Shown: one piece after another, positions 47,768 to 59,700 of the stretch
How positions within the stretch are numbered: the first letter of the stretch is position 1
Layout: every line of letters starts with the position of its first letter
Position numbers and translations under genes: made by a program
The notes under the pieces: generated by a model
Told to the model about the DNA's origin: nothing
Database searches by the model: none
What the model saw: the letters and a program-made list of their open reading frames with translations, nothing else
From: Calonectria ilicicola
Lineage: Eukaryota; Ascomycota; Sordariomycetes; Hypocreales; Nectriaceae
NCBI GenBank assembly: GCA_020809705.1
Contig: CP085826.1
Span: 4,712,001-4,776,000, forward strand
Reading direction: 5' to 3'
DNA length: 64,000 nt

Positions 47768-49625
47768 ATGGTCTCCTTCTCCTGTGAGGTACGTTGCCCC
47801 ATGTTCTTCCATTCCTGTTGCTGTTTTTGGCCCCCTCCATCTTCTGTCCCAGACAGAACAACAACTGGTGCCCACCTGCATCCATGCCCACACCCCCCAA
47901 GCATCATCGTCCACGCCTGACATCACCCACCACACCATCTTCTTGTCGCGAACAGCCTTCTTCTTCAAGGGGACCCCTTCCTCTCGTGCCGATCTACTGA
48001 CTGGCCCACACACTCTCATTTCTGTCCTCCCACCTTCCCTTCCACTGCTTCGTCCTTCAAATATCCCTATTACACCACCCCGCCGCATCGGACCAGTCTC
48101 CATCATCTTGCATCCCACTGCATCCTCGTCTCCCTCTAACCCCCCATCCTATAGGCCTGCGGTGACGTCCTCACCAAGAAGAAACTCGATCCCCATCGCA
48201 ACCGTTGCCACGGTGCTACCTTTACCTGCATCGACTGCATGGTACACTTTCCCGGCGTCCAATATCGATATCACACCGTACGTGCCACCCAGAGGACCAG
48301 ATGTCAATCATGGTCCTGATCCTATCCCACTTGCCATCAGCATCTCCTCTGACATCATCTAGAGTTGTATGACCGAAGATCAAAAGTATCAGGGCGCTCT
48401 ATATAAAGACAAATCGAAGAAGCAAAAGAGCAACAACTGGAACAATAACAACAACAACAACAACAACGATTTCCACAGCAGCAACAGCACCCTGAACGCC
48501 AACCAGTACCAAAACGCCGACAACGACCAAACCATGGCTCACAATGCTTATGTCGAGGATTGTGGTGACGACCGCGAATTTGAATGGGCGGACTTCGATG
48601 AACCCTCCGACAACGGATCTCCCTCTGAGCCTCCGCCAGAGGCACCCACTCCTCCTCCAGCTGCCCACGAGGATCACGTTGATGTCTTCGAGTTCCTAGT
48701 GGCGGCGTCCGCTGCCCAGACCCCTAATGCATCCAAGTTCAACCTCGCGGAGTCAGACGCACAGAGCACTTCGCTAGTGCGATATGAGCCACCAAAGTCA
48801 GAGGAGCTTCCCGACCCCGCCGCCGCCTTGCTGGACCAAAGCGGACAGCTCGTCCAATTCGCCCCCAAGCCTGAACCAGCCACTGAATTTGTTACTCCAG
48901 CACCAAAGCACTCGCGACGAAAGAGCCGCGAGAGCACCGAGAAGAAGGACAAGAAGCGCAAGCGATTGCACGTCGAGGTGCCTGACCAGGAAATGACCGA
49001 CGCGCCCCCCATGTTGCACACAGGCCTCACCGGCGGCTTAAATCGCATGATGCGACCTATCTTCCCTCCCTCCCCAGACTACTCCGGAGGAGATGCCCCC
49101 GAGGCGTCGCCCGCAAGTCCATTGAAGAAGACCAAGCATTCGAAGCACTCGAAACATTCCAAGCACGGCCAAATCAGCAACAGCATTTTTGGCATGATGG
49201 CCGCATCCAAGGCCAAGAGCAAGGTCAAGAGCAAGACCAGCAAGACTAGCAGCAAGAGCAAGAAGTCTAAGTCGTCTTCTTCGTCATCGAAGAAGCACTC
49301 CAGCAGCAGCAGCAACAAGGAGAAGGCTCACAAGTTGATTGAATACCGCCCTCCCTCCAAGGATGGAAAGGACGGAAAGGAGCCAACTAGCGAGAACCAA
49401 GTAATTATTTTCAAGCCCCGCGCCGATGTGTTCCTGAGCTTTGTCAACAAGGGACCTGAGAGCGAGAAGGGCTGCAGCATGAACAAGGTCTTGAAGCGTT
49501 TCCACAAAGAACGCCAGGCCAGTGGCAGCGAGCTGCCCAAGGGATCAGAGGAGAAGGAACTCTTCCGATCGCTGCGACTTCGCCAGAATGATCGTGGCGA
49601 AATTGTCTTGTTTTCAGTCGAATAA
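47768..49625 (+). CDS. LYAR-type C2HC zinc-finger nucleolar protein
   Basis: Three exons, 47768..47788 (seven codons), 48155..48277 and 48363..49625, all phase 0; 468 aa. The joined N-terminus reads MVSFSCEACGDVLTKKKLDP then HRNRCHGATFTCIDCM and GVQYRYHTSCMTEDQKYQGA, the two C2HC fingers of the LYAR family, preserved only if the 7-codon exon is used. The rest is low complexity: an Asn run at ~70, an acidic/Pro middle, Lys/Ser-rich tracts (KHSKHSKHSKH, KSKSSSSSSKKHSSSSS) and a more ordered C-terminus (NQVIIFKPRADVFLSFVNKG...RQNDRGEIVLFSVE). LYAR proteins are nucleolar and act in pre-rRNA processing; the yeast relative is YCR087C-A. The long Lys/Ser tail fits nucleolar targeting. Intron 1 is 366 nt, the longest in a coding part of the window. 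Confidence 0.88.
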
Positions 49626-50176
49626 TCTGTATAACAGGATACCCCGGAGGAGAAAACAACAGTGGGCAACCCAGGGTAACAACGGAACGGATATTATTAA
49701 AAGGGACAATGGAGTTTTTTTGGGGGGTCGATGCTTTGGAAGTCAACATTTCACGATACCTTGATGGACATGTCTTCATTCTGTACGAGTTTATTCGGGA
49801 CGGATGGATAGAATGGGTCTCCGGCTGGCGTGTGGCTTTTGCCGGATTGCGAGGTTTGATCCCGTAGGGAGACCTGCGCAAGTAATATGGTGTGTGTATG
49901 AAAGGAGAGGGATGGTGTTTTTGCTTCTTGTAAGGACGGTTCCTTTTCTCTTCATATCTCCCGGTGGTTTTCCTTTTTTTTTTCACCTTTTTCTTTTTGA
50001 GGACTATGTTTGGGGAATATGCTAGGATTCCATGTACGAGCAGTTACTTGAGGATACCACGGGAGATTTCTTGGGTCGGCGATGGTTTATCAGCGCGCGA
50101 ATTCCTTGACACCATTTTTTACAATTGTGTTCATTCATATATCATTATGTACAAGTTCTTATAGCAAATGAATTTT
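49626..50176. other. convergent 3' region
   Basis: Between the ends of the LYAR-type gene (+) and PEX10 (-). It presumably holds both 3' UTRs; T-rich runs near 49960-50000. No gene. Confidence 0.6.
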
Positions 50177-51262
50177 TTACATAACACGCAATGGCAAAAT
50201 GTGCTGTACCATGGCCTCTCGTCTGCACAATGGGCACTCGGGCTTCTCTCTCACCCAGTCGCCTATGCATTCCCAGCAAAAGACATGCCCGCATTGTGTC
50301 GCAGCAGGGTCCTTCATCTCTTCCAAGCATAATGTGCACTTCCTCTGCTGGCTTCCCTTGATGAAGCCCATGACCTTGTCGTCGCTCAGTTGGAACCGCG
50401 GCACGGTTGCGGCCGGTGTATGTGTGGTGGTAGTAACATCTATGCGGGCCTGGCCACCATGGCCGCTCGAGAGCAGTAGGTCGTTGTTATTATTATATGA
50501 GCCGTCGTGGTCGAGAGATACGTCGTTTGCGGTAAAGGAGTTGCGCTCGCGCGGCGCGGCGGCCTCGGCGATGTTGTTGCGGATGTGAAGGTATCCCTGG
50601 ACGCCCAGCTGGACGACCAGCAGCACACCCAGGAGCTCGTAGCCCGCTCGGTCGGGGGTGTCTGGGACGGTGCGGGTGAAGACGTAGCGGAAGGAGAGCA
50701 GGCGCTTTGCTAGCTCGTAGTAGGTGCCATTGAAGTAGAAGAGGGCCAGGATGACGGCCTGGAAGGGCGCGGCCGAGGTCAGCGGTGTCAGGTGGCGGGT
50801 GATGTAGTCCCAGACGCGGGCCTCGCGCGAGCCGGCCTTGTCCTGGGACCGGAGCGACTCGAGGCGGCGCTCGAGGAGACGGCGCAGGCGGGCACGCATG
50901 CCCGGCAGGACGCGGGCCATGATGTAGGGGAGGAGGATGGAGCCGAAAACGTAGCCGGCGCGGCGGTCAAAGGCGGGGAGGCGGCCGTCGCGGCCATCGA
51001 CCTGGACGAGGTCGCAGTACTCCTCGCCCAGCGTGCGGTTCCCGGGGAGCGTCGTCAGGACATAGTAGAGCAGTGTAGCGGCAGTGCGGAGCTCCGGGGC
51101 GCGGGCGTGTGTTGCTCGGGCGCCGCGTAGCCGCCGGAACAGGTCGCTGAGCTCCTGGGTCAAGCGGCCGGTGAAGTAGGCGTCCTTCTGGTGCGAGCGG
51201 ATGATGTCGGGGGCTGTGGCGAAGGGGTACGGGGAGGAGGAGGGCGCCTGAGCGGAGGCCAT
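50177..51262 (-). CDS. PEX10: peroxin 10, peroxisomal RING ubiquitin ligase
   Basis: Single exon, 361 aa. The N-terminal Pex2/Pex12-type region (~15-240) opens with PDIIRSHQKDAYFTGRL and contains several hydrophobic segments (GYVFGSILLPYIMARVL, FQAVILALFYFNGTYYELAKRLLSFRY, shortened, and a third around YELLGVLLVVQLGVQGYL). A variable linker follows. The RING finger (C309-C346) has the C3HC4 order: CTLC, CGHVFCWEC, CPLC. PEX10 forms a membrane ubiquitin-ligase complex with PEX2 and PEX12 that recycles the PTS1 receptor PEX5. GC content is higher than in neighbours, with many Arg/Ala codons ending in G or C. The start ATG gives the common MASAQ... beginning; no targeting peptide is expected. 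Loss of the gene in other fungi abolishes peroxisome import. Confidence 0.95.
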   Translation of the reverse strand: MASAQAPSSSPYPFATAPDIIRSHQKDAYFTGRLTQELSDLFRRLRGARATHARAPELRTAATLLYYVLTTLPGNRTLGEEYCDLVQVDGRDGRLPAFDRRAGYVFGSILLPYIMARVLPGMRARLRRLLERRLESLRSQDKAGSREARVWDYITRHLTPLTSAAPFQAVILALFYFNGTYYELAKRLLSFRYVFTRTVPDTPDRAGYELLGVLLVVQLGVQGYLHIRNNIAEAAAPRERNSFTANDVSLDHDGSYNNNNDLLLSSGHGGQARIDVTTTTHTPAATVPRFQLSDDKVMGFIKGSQQRKCTLCLEEMKDPAATQCGHVFCWECIGDWVREKPECPLCRREAMVQHILPLRVM

Positions 51263-52254
51263 TATGGAAGATTATTTATTCGATTCGGGGCGACGATGGG
51301 AGGAGAGGGAGGGAGAGAGATGTTGACGATGGAGGAAGAGAGGCGCCGAGGCCAGCGTCCAAGGAGAAGGCGCCTAGCCGAGGCGGGAGAATGGTGGGCG
51401 CGAGACGCCTGGTTTAGCAAATTGGTCGCGTAGCAACAAATATAACGGGTCGTGTAGACGGTAGCTCGATGTCGGTTCGTAGGTCGCAGTCGGAACGCGA
51501 CAAAGAGCGGCGGGTGTTGAAGAGTATTTTTTTCGTTTTTGGGGAGTGACGGGGTGGATGACGGAACGAGCTTCGCAGATTCGCGGTTGGAGTTGGATTT
51601 AGGCCTTGAGCCTCGGGACGAACCCCGGGCGAGCGAAGCCGGGGGCCTGTTCGGGCCATGTGCCTGAGCCTGGGGGGCCTGGGGGTACGGATAGCGGGAA
51701 ATGGAGCCCACACCACCTAGCAAGCAGGCAAGCAAGCATGTCGTCGCTTTTCCCCTCGACTTTACCCAAGTGAGCCATCGTGAGCTACTTATTGGCTGCA
51801 GGCCATTTCTTCCTCTTGCCGAATGGGAACAAACTTGCATGGTCTACTTATTGCCGGACGAGTTGGAGAATCAAGGGTGGAACTCTCTCGAGCTTTTGAC
51901 AGTTTACAGTGGGTAACGTCTTGACAATAAGTTTTGGGTCCGATGTCATGGTATCGTGCATAAGAAGCTAAGGAAAACCCGCTTATCTGACCACAATTGG
52001 TTTTGACAAGTAGGTAATCATAATGTTAAATATGATATAATATTCTGTATTTTTCTTTCTTTCTGAATTATATGGATGGTAGCAGGATAGCTCTTGTTAG
52101 GGTCAGAATAATGTCAAGGGCTGCAAATAGTTGCGAGCAAGTTGCTCATAAACGTCTGCAACAAGCAGAACAAAGTACCTTATATTTCCAATAGTTATTT
52201 TTATACAACATTCTATACATTTTTTACGATTTAGATAACCCACAGTTTGAACCT
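51263..52254. other. intergenic between PEX10 and the Zn2Cys6 gene
   Basis: PEX10 promoter on the left and AT-richer 3' flank of the regulator gene on the right (around 52010-52230). A minus-strand frame at 51262-51840 is compositionally biased leader sequence rather than a gene. Confidence 0.5.
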
Positions 52255-54516
52255 TCATGGTCCTAGGGTCGGGTTCTGGTTAAAGTCAAACGACGGCATC
52301 TGGATCCCCTGCTCATTACCCTGAAGCTGCATGCTCAAAAACTCGTCAGTCACCAACGTTCCCAACTCTTCGCCCCACTGGGCCATTAGATCTGCCGTTA
52401 CAGCATGGTTGATTTCGAGACCGTTCATCAGGTCTGGTACATTGAGGGGATCCTCTGGTGGCATCACCACCTGTGCGTTGCGTGCTCTCAACACGTAGTC
52501 CTTGATTTCGCCCACGCATGGCCACGTGTGCTGCACCTCTTCCATCGCATCGATGATTGTAGTCAGTGTACGAGAAATATCTGGGTCATCCCAGGAGGCT
52601 CCCTGGAAGAACCGCTTCATCATGATGGTGCCAGCCGCTGTTGACAGTGTCTGCACAAAGTCCAATGACAGAGACCTGAATCGGTAGTGACGCGAGTAGG
52701 TACGCATAAGTCGAAGGATAGCCTGGAGGGACTCGTAGCAGATCTCGACATCTTCGCTCTCGGCAATTCCTGGCTTCTCAAATAGGTGTGATGGTGGTCT
52801 GTGAAGGATGATCATGACGGTGTGGAAAAGCATACTTTGTCTGGTTAGCGAATGACTGCAACGTGTACCGCTTGGACTAAACTTACTGCATACGGAGTAC
52901 CGAAGGCTGCACCACGCCTACGGTCCACTGGTTCCAATGCAAGGTGCCCGGAAGACTCGACAACCATTTGGTCAGGGAGACATGGATTTGTCTTGATCTT
53001 GCTGCCGCCAGTGTGTCATCAACGTTTCCCCGGCGGTTCTCAAACAGTTCGGTAATCATAATGTGAACAATCTTGCAAAGCTCAGCTTGGTATATGAAGG
53101 AGCCCACAAGGGCTACTCCATCTTCAAACTCGTTTGCAGATGTCCCTTTGCAAACGTATGCATCCAAAAGGCCCTCCCAGTCAGGAGGATACTGCAATCT
53201 GATGGTGTTTCGGACATCTGATTCGCTGGGATGTAGAGCAGGCGGTCGTCCAAAGTACAGACTGAGCTGCTTATCGGCAATGAAGATGGCCCAATAAACT
53301 CGCCTCAAGATTTCCGTGTCACGAACGGCCAGCTCTGTGGCGCGATTTGGAGACTCTGCTGAAGGATCCCAGTTGTTTGGATCTAAATGGAGACCCATTT
53401 CATGCGCCAAGCGGAAGGCCATGCCGCAAAACAGCCACCCCTTGGATGTGTGGCCGACGCCGATCTCACGGTATCCGAGAAGAGCCAGGGCTTGCAAAGT
53501 TGTGAGGTCGGGGCTGTCGAGAGCAGAGTAGATGAGGGCTTGCGCCTGGTTCGCAAAGATGTCGGAGGTGGATCGGGAATCGTCGAGTTGCATCGCACCA
53601 AGAGAGCATATGGAGAAGAGAAGAGCGTCTGAGTAGTACTTTCCTGATCCTACATCGTAATCGCGTAAAAAGTACTCTCTATAAACGAGCATGTGAAAGT
53701 GATATTGGTACTTGAAGTATGCTGCCATGCACGTCTGGGAGGTCTCGTCGTGCGGCGCATACATGAAGCCTTGCTCGCTTGGACTCAGGGCGCTGGCACT
53801 ATCGGATTGTCCTGAGCCCCCAAATTGGGGACCGGAGCTTATATCCAAGGGGGAGCTACCATCACTGGGCGAAATGGAGGCCTCATTTGAGAGGTGAATG
53901 TGAAAGGCACTAGTACCACCAAAGAATTGAGTGGCATTACTGGACTTGGGGCGCCTCAACTGCCCCGAACGTACTTGAGCAGCAACAACTTTGGGGTCGG
54001 CATTGGCTTTGTGATCAGTGGTGACTTTAGTTGATGCGATACTAGACTCTGGTGGTGAGATGGCAAGTTCAGAGAGAATATCCTCCCGCTCAGTGTTGTC
54101 GGCGACGGCAAGTTTTCGAAGCAAAAGCTCAAGCGACGCAACCTGGCCCTCGAGGGCCTGGACATAGCTTTTGGATATAGGACTTTGAAGGCATTGATGA
54201 GTTGCTAATCTCACGTGTCTGCAGAGCTAGAGATGGCCTTACCGTTGTTTTTCTCCACTGCCGTTTAGGATGCACTCTGTGCCGGCCTTGACACAGCGCG
54301 AACATGGTCGCTTACGGTCACATTTGATCTAGAATAACACATTAGACGTGGAAAGCGACCAAACGGTTCAATGGGAATTGGCGCACCTTGCGCCGACGAC
54401 ATCGTTCGCACCTGGTTTTGCGGTCAGCCTATGGTGGGGCGTCATCATAAGAGAGGGGTTTATGCTGCTCACGATATCTTGATGGCCTCGCCGAGCGGCG
54501 TCTGCGTCTCTTCCAT
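52255..54516 (-). CDS. Zn2Cys6 fungal-specific transcription factor
   Basis: Five exons, 54516..54473, 54411..54387 (25 nt), 54328..54243, 54182..52887 and 52834..52255; about 676 aa. Exons 1-3 join into the zinc cluster CERCRRRKIKCDRKRPC then SRCVKAGTEC (C16, C19, C26, C32, C35, C42), the exact CX2CX6CX5CX2CX6C spacing. A coiled-coil linker follows (SYVQALEGQVASLELLLRKL). The fungal_trans domain (~270-480) shows TLQALALLGYREIGVGHTSK, WLFCGMAFRLAHEMGLHLDP and ILRRVYWAIFIADKQLSLYFGRP. The last exon could also start at 52840, adding two residues. It is a nuclear DNA-binding regulator; target genes cannot be told from sequence. It is transcribed away from the 5-oxoprolinase gene, with ~2.2 kb and a possible relic between them. 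Confidence 0.9.
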
Positions 54517-55050
54517 GTTTCACGTCATATAAGCCCTGATTCGGAGAAGAAAAGGAAATGATTTACAATGTTGACCCAGTGCCACCCGGCGAAACGGATC
54601 AGCCGAGGCGAAGGAGTGGTGCACAGGTTGAAGCCTATGCTAGGTTGGATGGGGGTATGTTGATTAATGGGGACTAAGCAGGTATGTCCATGCGCTAAAT
54701 TGTCCCCTTTTGGGCGGCCCGGGTCACTTGACACGCATTATTCAATACTCCAGGACTTACGACAACAACATTCAAATAGATGAATCTAAGCAAATTATAT
54801 AATCATCTGATTAAATTAATTACAACTACCATTGAATTCTAGTCTTGATTTGGTTATTCCACGCCTCGATGCATTATAACCCCTCACAACGCAATTGCCA
54901 TCGCCTCTATTTGAATCGAGTTGAGCTAAACTGGTTTAAGAAGCAGCATTTCTTCGTACACAACCTCTAGAGACACAAGTGACGCCTCCTCATCTCCAGA
55001 CTGCATCAAACAGGAACAATCACATAGATCTCTGGTTGCACCATTTTCTT
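54517..55050. other. 5' region of the Zn2Cys6 gene
   Basis: Promoter and leader of the regulator on the left, grading into AT-rich DNA after 54770. No gene is visible. Confidence 0.5.
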
Positions 55051-55816
55051 CTAGTTGATTTTTGTGATTCGTGGCCAAAGCATCTGTATCCTGGTCATCG
55101 CTAATCTCAACTCGGTAATCGAACCATGTTTATGGCCAACATCAACCCATTCTAGCACTTGCGCCATGTCTTTTTCGGTCGCATCCGGCGGTAGATTGTA
55201 TCTAGATGCATAGAATGTCACGGTAATCACTCTATCTGCTCTCGTGACTAGTTTCGGTGTACTTATAGAACATTTCCGCCGTATCAGTGGGAGCCATCCG
55301 ATTGGGGGTCGACCTCGTTCCACCATGAGCCAGCGACAGCACAGCTGGTGATATTCTTGAGGATTTCATCTTTATCCTTGATCTCTGTCTTGCGAAATCG
55401 CCCATATGAAAACTAAAAATAAAAATGATAATTTATTTAACTCGCTAAATTTATTTATTATCAATAAAATCCTTACGATTGGATTTCCTAAGGATTTCCA
55501 CAGAATAGGCACAGTTAAATAATTTTATATGTGCACCTAGCAAATGTTCTATCAAGATATTTCCTGGACTGAGCGTTCTTGGGAACCCTTCGATCTTCTG
55601 AAATGGTTTAACATTGGCGAAGGATGTTATGATGCCAGAAAGAGAGTTGGTGATTAGAGAGATGAGGCTTGAAGAAGAAGGCGGCCATATATTAGAGATG
55701 GCTGGGTTGCAAAGAGATGGAGAAGAAGAAGAGGAGGAGGAGAACTTTGAAGGAAAGTGGTTCTCAATAAGAGCGAGCTCGTGACTATTAGGGTGCTGTT
55801 GCTTGAGGCGGTTCAC
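55051..55816 (-). pseudogene. unrecognised gene remnant or poorly resolved spliced gene
   Basis: Two gene-like minus-strand frames: 55816..55451 (VNRLKQQHPNSHELALIENH…, with a Ser run and SLISLITNSLSGIITSFANV) and 55326..55051 (…TRADRVITVTFYASRYNLPP, TEKDMAQVLEWVDVGHKHGS). A GTAAGG donor and an AT-rich intron ending TTTTTAG fit between them, giving RFRKTEIKDKDEILKN next, but that frame stops at TGA while the gene-like sequence goes on in another frame. There is no ATG in frame at the 5' end. A frameshifted relic, or a gene with further introns, are both possible. The family is not recognised. Confidence 0.35.
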
Positions 55817-56719
55817 AGGCAGGTACTGGGAAATTATTGGAAAAGTCTTGTTAAGAGAAGTACTAGCCCATGCCTATGGGTTGATAAAATTTCACAGTGT
55901 GTACGTATTTCTCTTACAACACACTGCTTGAAAGGTCGTGCCTCTATACCTTCATCACTTTTGTTGCTAGAGTACTCAGCCGACCCAATGCATCTGGGCG
56001 AGAAGAGGAAAAAAAAAATAAAGAAAATTAGGAAGGGAGGAAGGGTGTCTAAAATGATTTATGTATTTAAATAACTTTTACTTTTTATGGTATAGTGGGT
56101 GGGGGGATAATCTTCAGGAATTGTACTGAGGATGGTTGGCGATGCTATTCCCAAGTCTGCTTGAAAGAGGGGTATGGCATGGCGGGACCACGAGAGACCT
56201 TATAAACGAAAATGCCTCTGGGAGAGCTAAATAAGCCATCGCATAAAATCTTCCGCTCCTGTGCCGTTATTCAAACTACATATTCTGCCCTCAAATCATC
56301 TACGACAGCTTAAATCCGTGGTATCAAGGCCGCTAATTTGGCGACACAGCCGGACATCCGCCTCCGCCCACCGCTGAGGTCTATCTTTCTGGCGGATGCC
56401 CGACTCCATTTCTCCACACTACTAATCGCGCCGGCCGCCCAACCGTCGCCTCCGCTGTCGGTGTCTTTTTTTTTGAGGAGCTGTGTGGTGCTCCGCTCAG
56501 GTTCCCATTACAAAGCTTAAGGCGGCCGAGGGGAATTGCGGGGGCCCTCGCTCAAGACAAATCCCCACGTCTTTATTGGGTGCGCCGGAATCGCTGCGCC
56601 AACTCGGGATCCCGTCCGTTAAGAGCCTCAAGACGCTCAATCTTATAAAGAGCCCTCAAAAGGACCATCGGAAGGTTACTCCATCTACACAGCTTGAGGG
56701 ATGCTCTTGGGTTGTAAAA
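55817..56719. other. 5' region of the 5-oxoprolinase gene
   Basis: Upstream DNA of the + strand gene, AT-rich at 55990-56100. The open frame continues upstream of 56720 without a stop to 56483, but the residues encoded there look non-conserved. Confidence 0.5.
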
Positions 56720-59700
56720 ATGGCTACTGTTGATTCAACCCCACCCCCCGCCGCCAACATCCGCATCGCCATTGATCGCGGCGGCACCTTTACAGACGTT
56801 CACGCCTCTATCCCTGGACGACGGGACATTATTCTCAAGCTTCTTTCCGAAGATCCCTCAAACTACAAAGATGCCCCCACAGAAGGCATCCGCCGCATCC
56901 TGGAGCAGGTCACCGGACAGACGTATCCTAGGGGTCAACCGCTGGACCTGTTATTGATAGAACACATCCGCATGGGAACTACCGTGGGTACAAACGCCCT
57001 TCTAGAACGAAAAGGAGCTCGCTCTGCCCTGCTGGTAACAAAGGGTTTCCGAGATCTGCTCAAAATCGGCAACCAGACCCGGCCAAACATCTTTGACCTG
57101 ACTGCCAAAAGACCCAGCCTCTTGCACGAGGTAACAATAGAGGTGGACGAAAGAGTAACTCTGGAAGCTTACACGGAAAGCTCAACGTCTCAGAAAATCG
57201 ACATCTCGGCTGATCCAGAGCTATGCCTGGGCGTTACGGGAGAAATCGTCCGCGTTTTGCGGAAGCCCGACATGGGCTTCATACAAACCGAACTTCAGAA
57301 GATCTGGGACATGGGCATTCGATCCTTGTCCATCGTCTTCTTGCACTCATATCTATACCCCGAACATGAGCGCCTCGTCGGTGAAGTTGCCCGCAAGATG
57401 GGCTTTTCTGTTGTGGAATCTTCCGCTCTGCAGCCCATGATCAAAGTTGTGCCCCGTGGCATGTCGGCAACTGCTGACGCATACCTGACTCCTACTATTA
57501 AGAAGTACATTGATTCAGTCTCGAGTAACTTTACGGGAGGCCTAGGATCCGCGGGTTCCCGGTGCGAATTTATGCAATCTGACGGTGGCCTGGTTGATTT
57601 TCGTAAATTCAGCGGCTTGAAGAGTATCCTCTCAGGCCCAGCTGGTGGTGTAGTTGGTTACGCGCAGACAACATATGACGAAGAGGAGAAGAAACCAGTA
57701 ATTGGATTTGATATGGGAGGTACCTCGACAGATTGCTCAAGGTTTTCTGGAACCTACGACCACGTTTTCGAGACAACAACTGCAGGCATCTCTGTCCAAT
57801 CTCCTCAGTTGGACATTAACACGTAAGTTGACTGCTCCTTTCCTACTTTCTGGCACTAACACTGCAACAGAGTCGCAGCAGGCGGTGGCTCAATGCTCTT
57901 TTGGAGAGGAGGTCTTTTCGTAGTCGGCCCGGACTCTGCAGGAGCGCACCCTGGACCGGCCTGCTATCGCAAAGGCGGCCCTCTCACCGTCACAGATGCC
58001 AATCTCTTCCTTGGACGCATCAAACCTGAGTATTTCCCCAAAATTTTCGGACCCAACGAAGATGAGCCCCTGGGACTGGAAATCACCACCAAGAAATTCG
58101 AGGAGCTTACTGCCAAGATTAATGCCGATAACCGGGCAGAAGGAAAAGGAGAGCTATCTCCAGAAGCCGTTGCCCTTGGATTCCTTCGGGTTGCAGATGA
58201 GGTCATGGCGCGACCCATTCGTGCCTTGACGGAAGCACGAGGTTACGATACATCCGATCACCTCCTGGCGTGTTTTGGAGGTGCAGGAGGACAGCACGCA
58301 TGTTCTCTCGCCAAGGCACTTTCTATCTCGCGCGTCGTTGTCCACAAGTTCTCATCCATTCTATCTGCCTATGGTCTCTCACTAGCAGACGTGGTACATG
58401 AAGCACAGCGGCCCGGAGCCATTGAGTACGGCGAGGCTACCAAGAAGGAGACAGAAGCAGCGCTCAAGGAGCTTGCGAAGGAAGCTACTGAACAGCTCCT
58501 CAGCCAGGGTATCCCCGAGAGCCAGATTCGACATGAAAAGTATCTGAATCTTCGGTATGAAGGTTCAGCCACTTCCTTCATGATTCTTCAAGAGGGAGAT
58601 GGCAAGGAGAATGACTTCCAGGCCCTCTTCGAGAAGCGACACGTGCGAGAATTCGGCTTCAAGTCTCCCGGCAAGAAGCTCTTGATTGACGACTTCCGAG
58701 TGCGAGGCGTTGGCTCAGCGGTATCACACCAAGGAGAAAGCCCCTACCAACAGCTTAAGAAGATCACTCCGGCTGCAGCCCCAGCTCGCAAGGAGACAAC
58801 CAAGATTTGTTTTGATGCATCGGCAGGCCGGATCGAAACCCCCGTTTACATTCTCAGTGAATTGTCAGCGGGTGTTAAAATTCCTGGACCTGCCCTTATC
58901 CTCGACAAGACTCTGACCATTCTCGTGGTCCCCGGCAGCACTGCAACTATCACCGACAGCTGTGTTGTTATTGATCTGGAAAACGGTGCCACGCAGGTAC
59001 AGGCTGAATCTGGCAAGTCTTTGGAGCCCAAGAATGAAATCTCTCCCATTCAACTGTCCATCTTTGGGCATCGCTTCATGTCTATTGCAGAACAAATGGG
59101 ACGCACTCTACAAAAAACGGCTGTTTCCACCAACATCAAAGAGCGTCTTGATTTTTCGTGTGCACTTTTCTCTCCTGATGGAGGCCTTGTTGCCAACGCG
59201 CCGCATGTTCCTGTGCATCTAGGATCTATGCAGTTTGCCGTCAAGTATCAACACAACCGTTGGAAGGGCCAACTTCAGGATGGAGATGTCCTCGTCTCGA
59301 ACCATCCATCTTGTGGAGGAACTCATCTCCCCGATATCACTGTCATCACGCCTGTATTTGATTATAATGGCGATATTGTCTTTTACGTAGCCTCTAGAGG
59401 TCATCATGCAGACATTGGAGGGTTGCTACCTGGATCCATGCCTCCTTCGTCGAAGCGTCTTGCAGAAGAGGGCGCAGCCATTGAGGCGGAGAAGTTGGTT
59501 ACACAGGGAGTTTTCAACGAGGAACGAATCACACAGTTGCTCCTGGAGGAACCCGCAAAACACCCCGGCTGCTCAGGTACTCGATGCCTGGCCGATAACC
59601 TTTTTGATCTCAAGGCGCAGGTGGCGGCCAACAACAAAGGTGTGCACCTCGTTCGGGCGCTGATCGAAGAACACAGCCTCGCGACGGTGCAAAGGTACAT

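Noticed and set aside
47430..48362. 310-codon plus-strand frame overlapping the LYAR-type gene start
   Set aside because: It runs through the CT-rich leader, exon 1, intron 1 and exon 2 in a different frame; its Ser/Pro-rich product is an artefact of pyrimidine-rich DNA.
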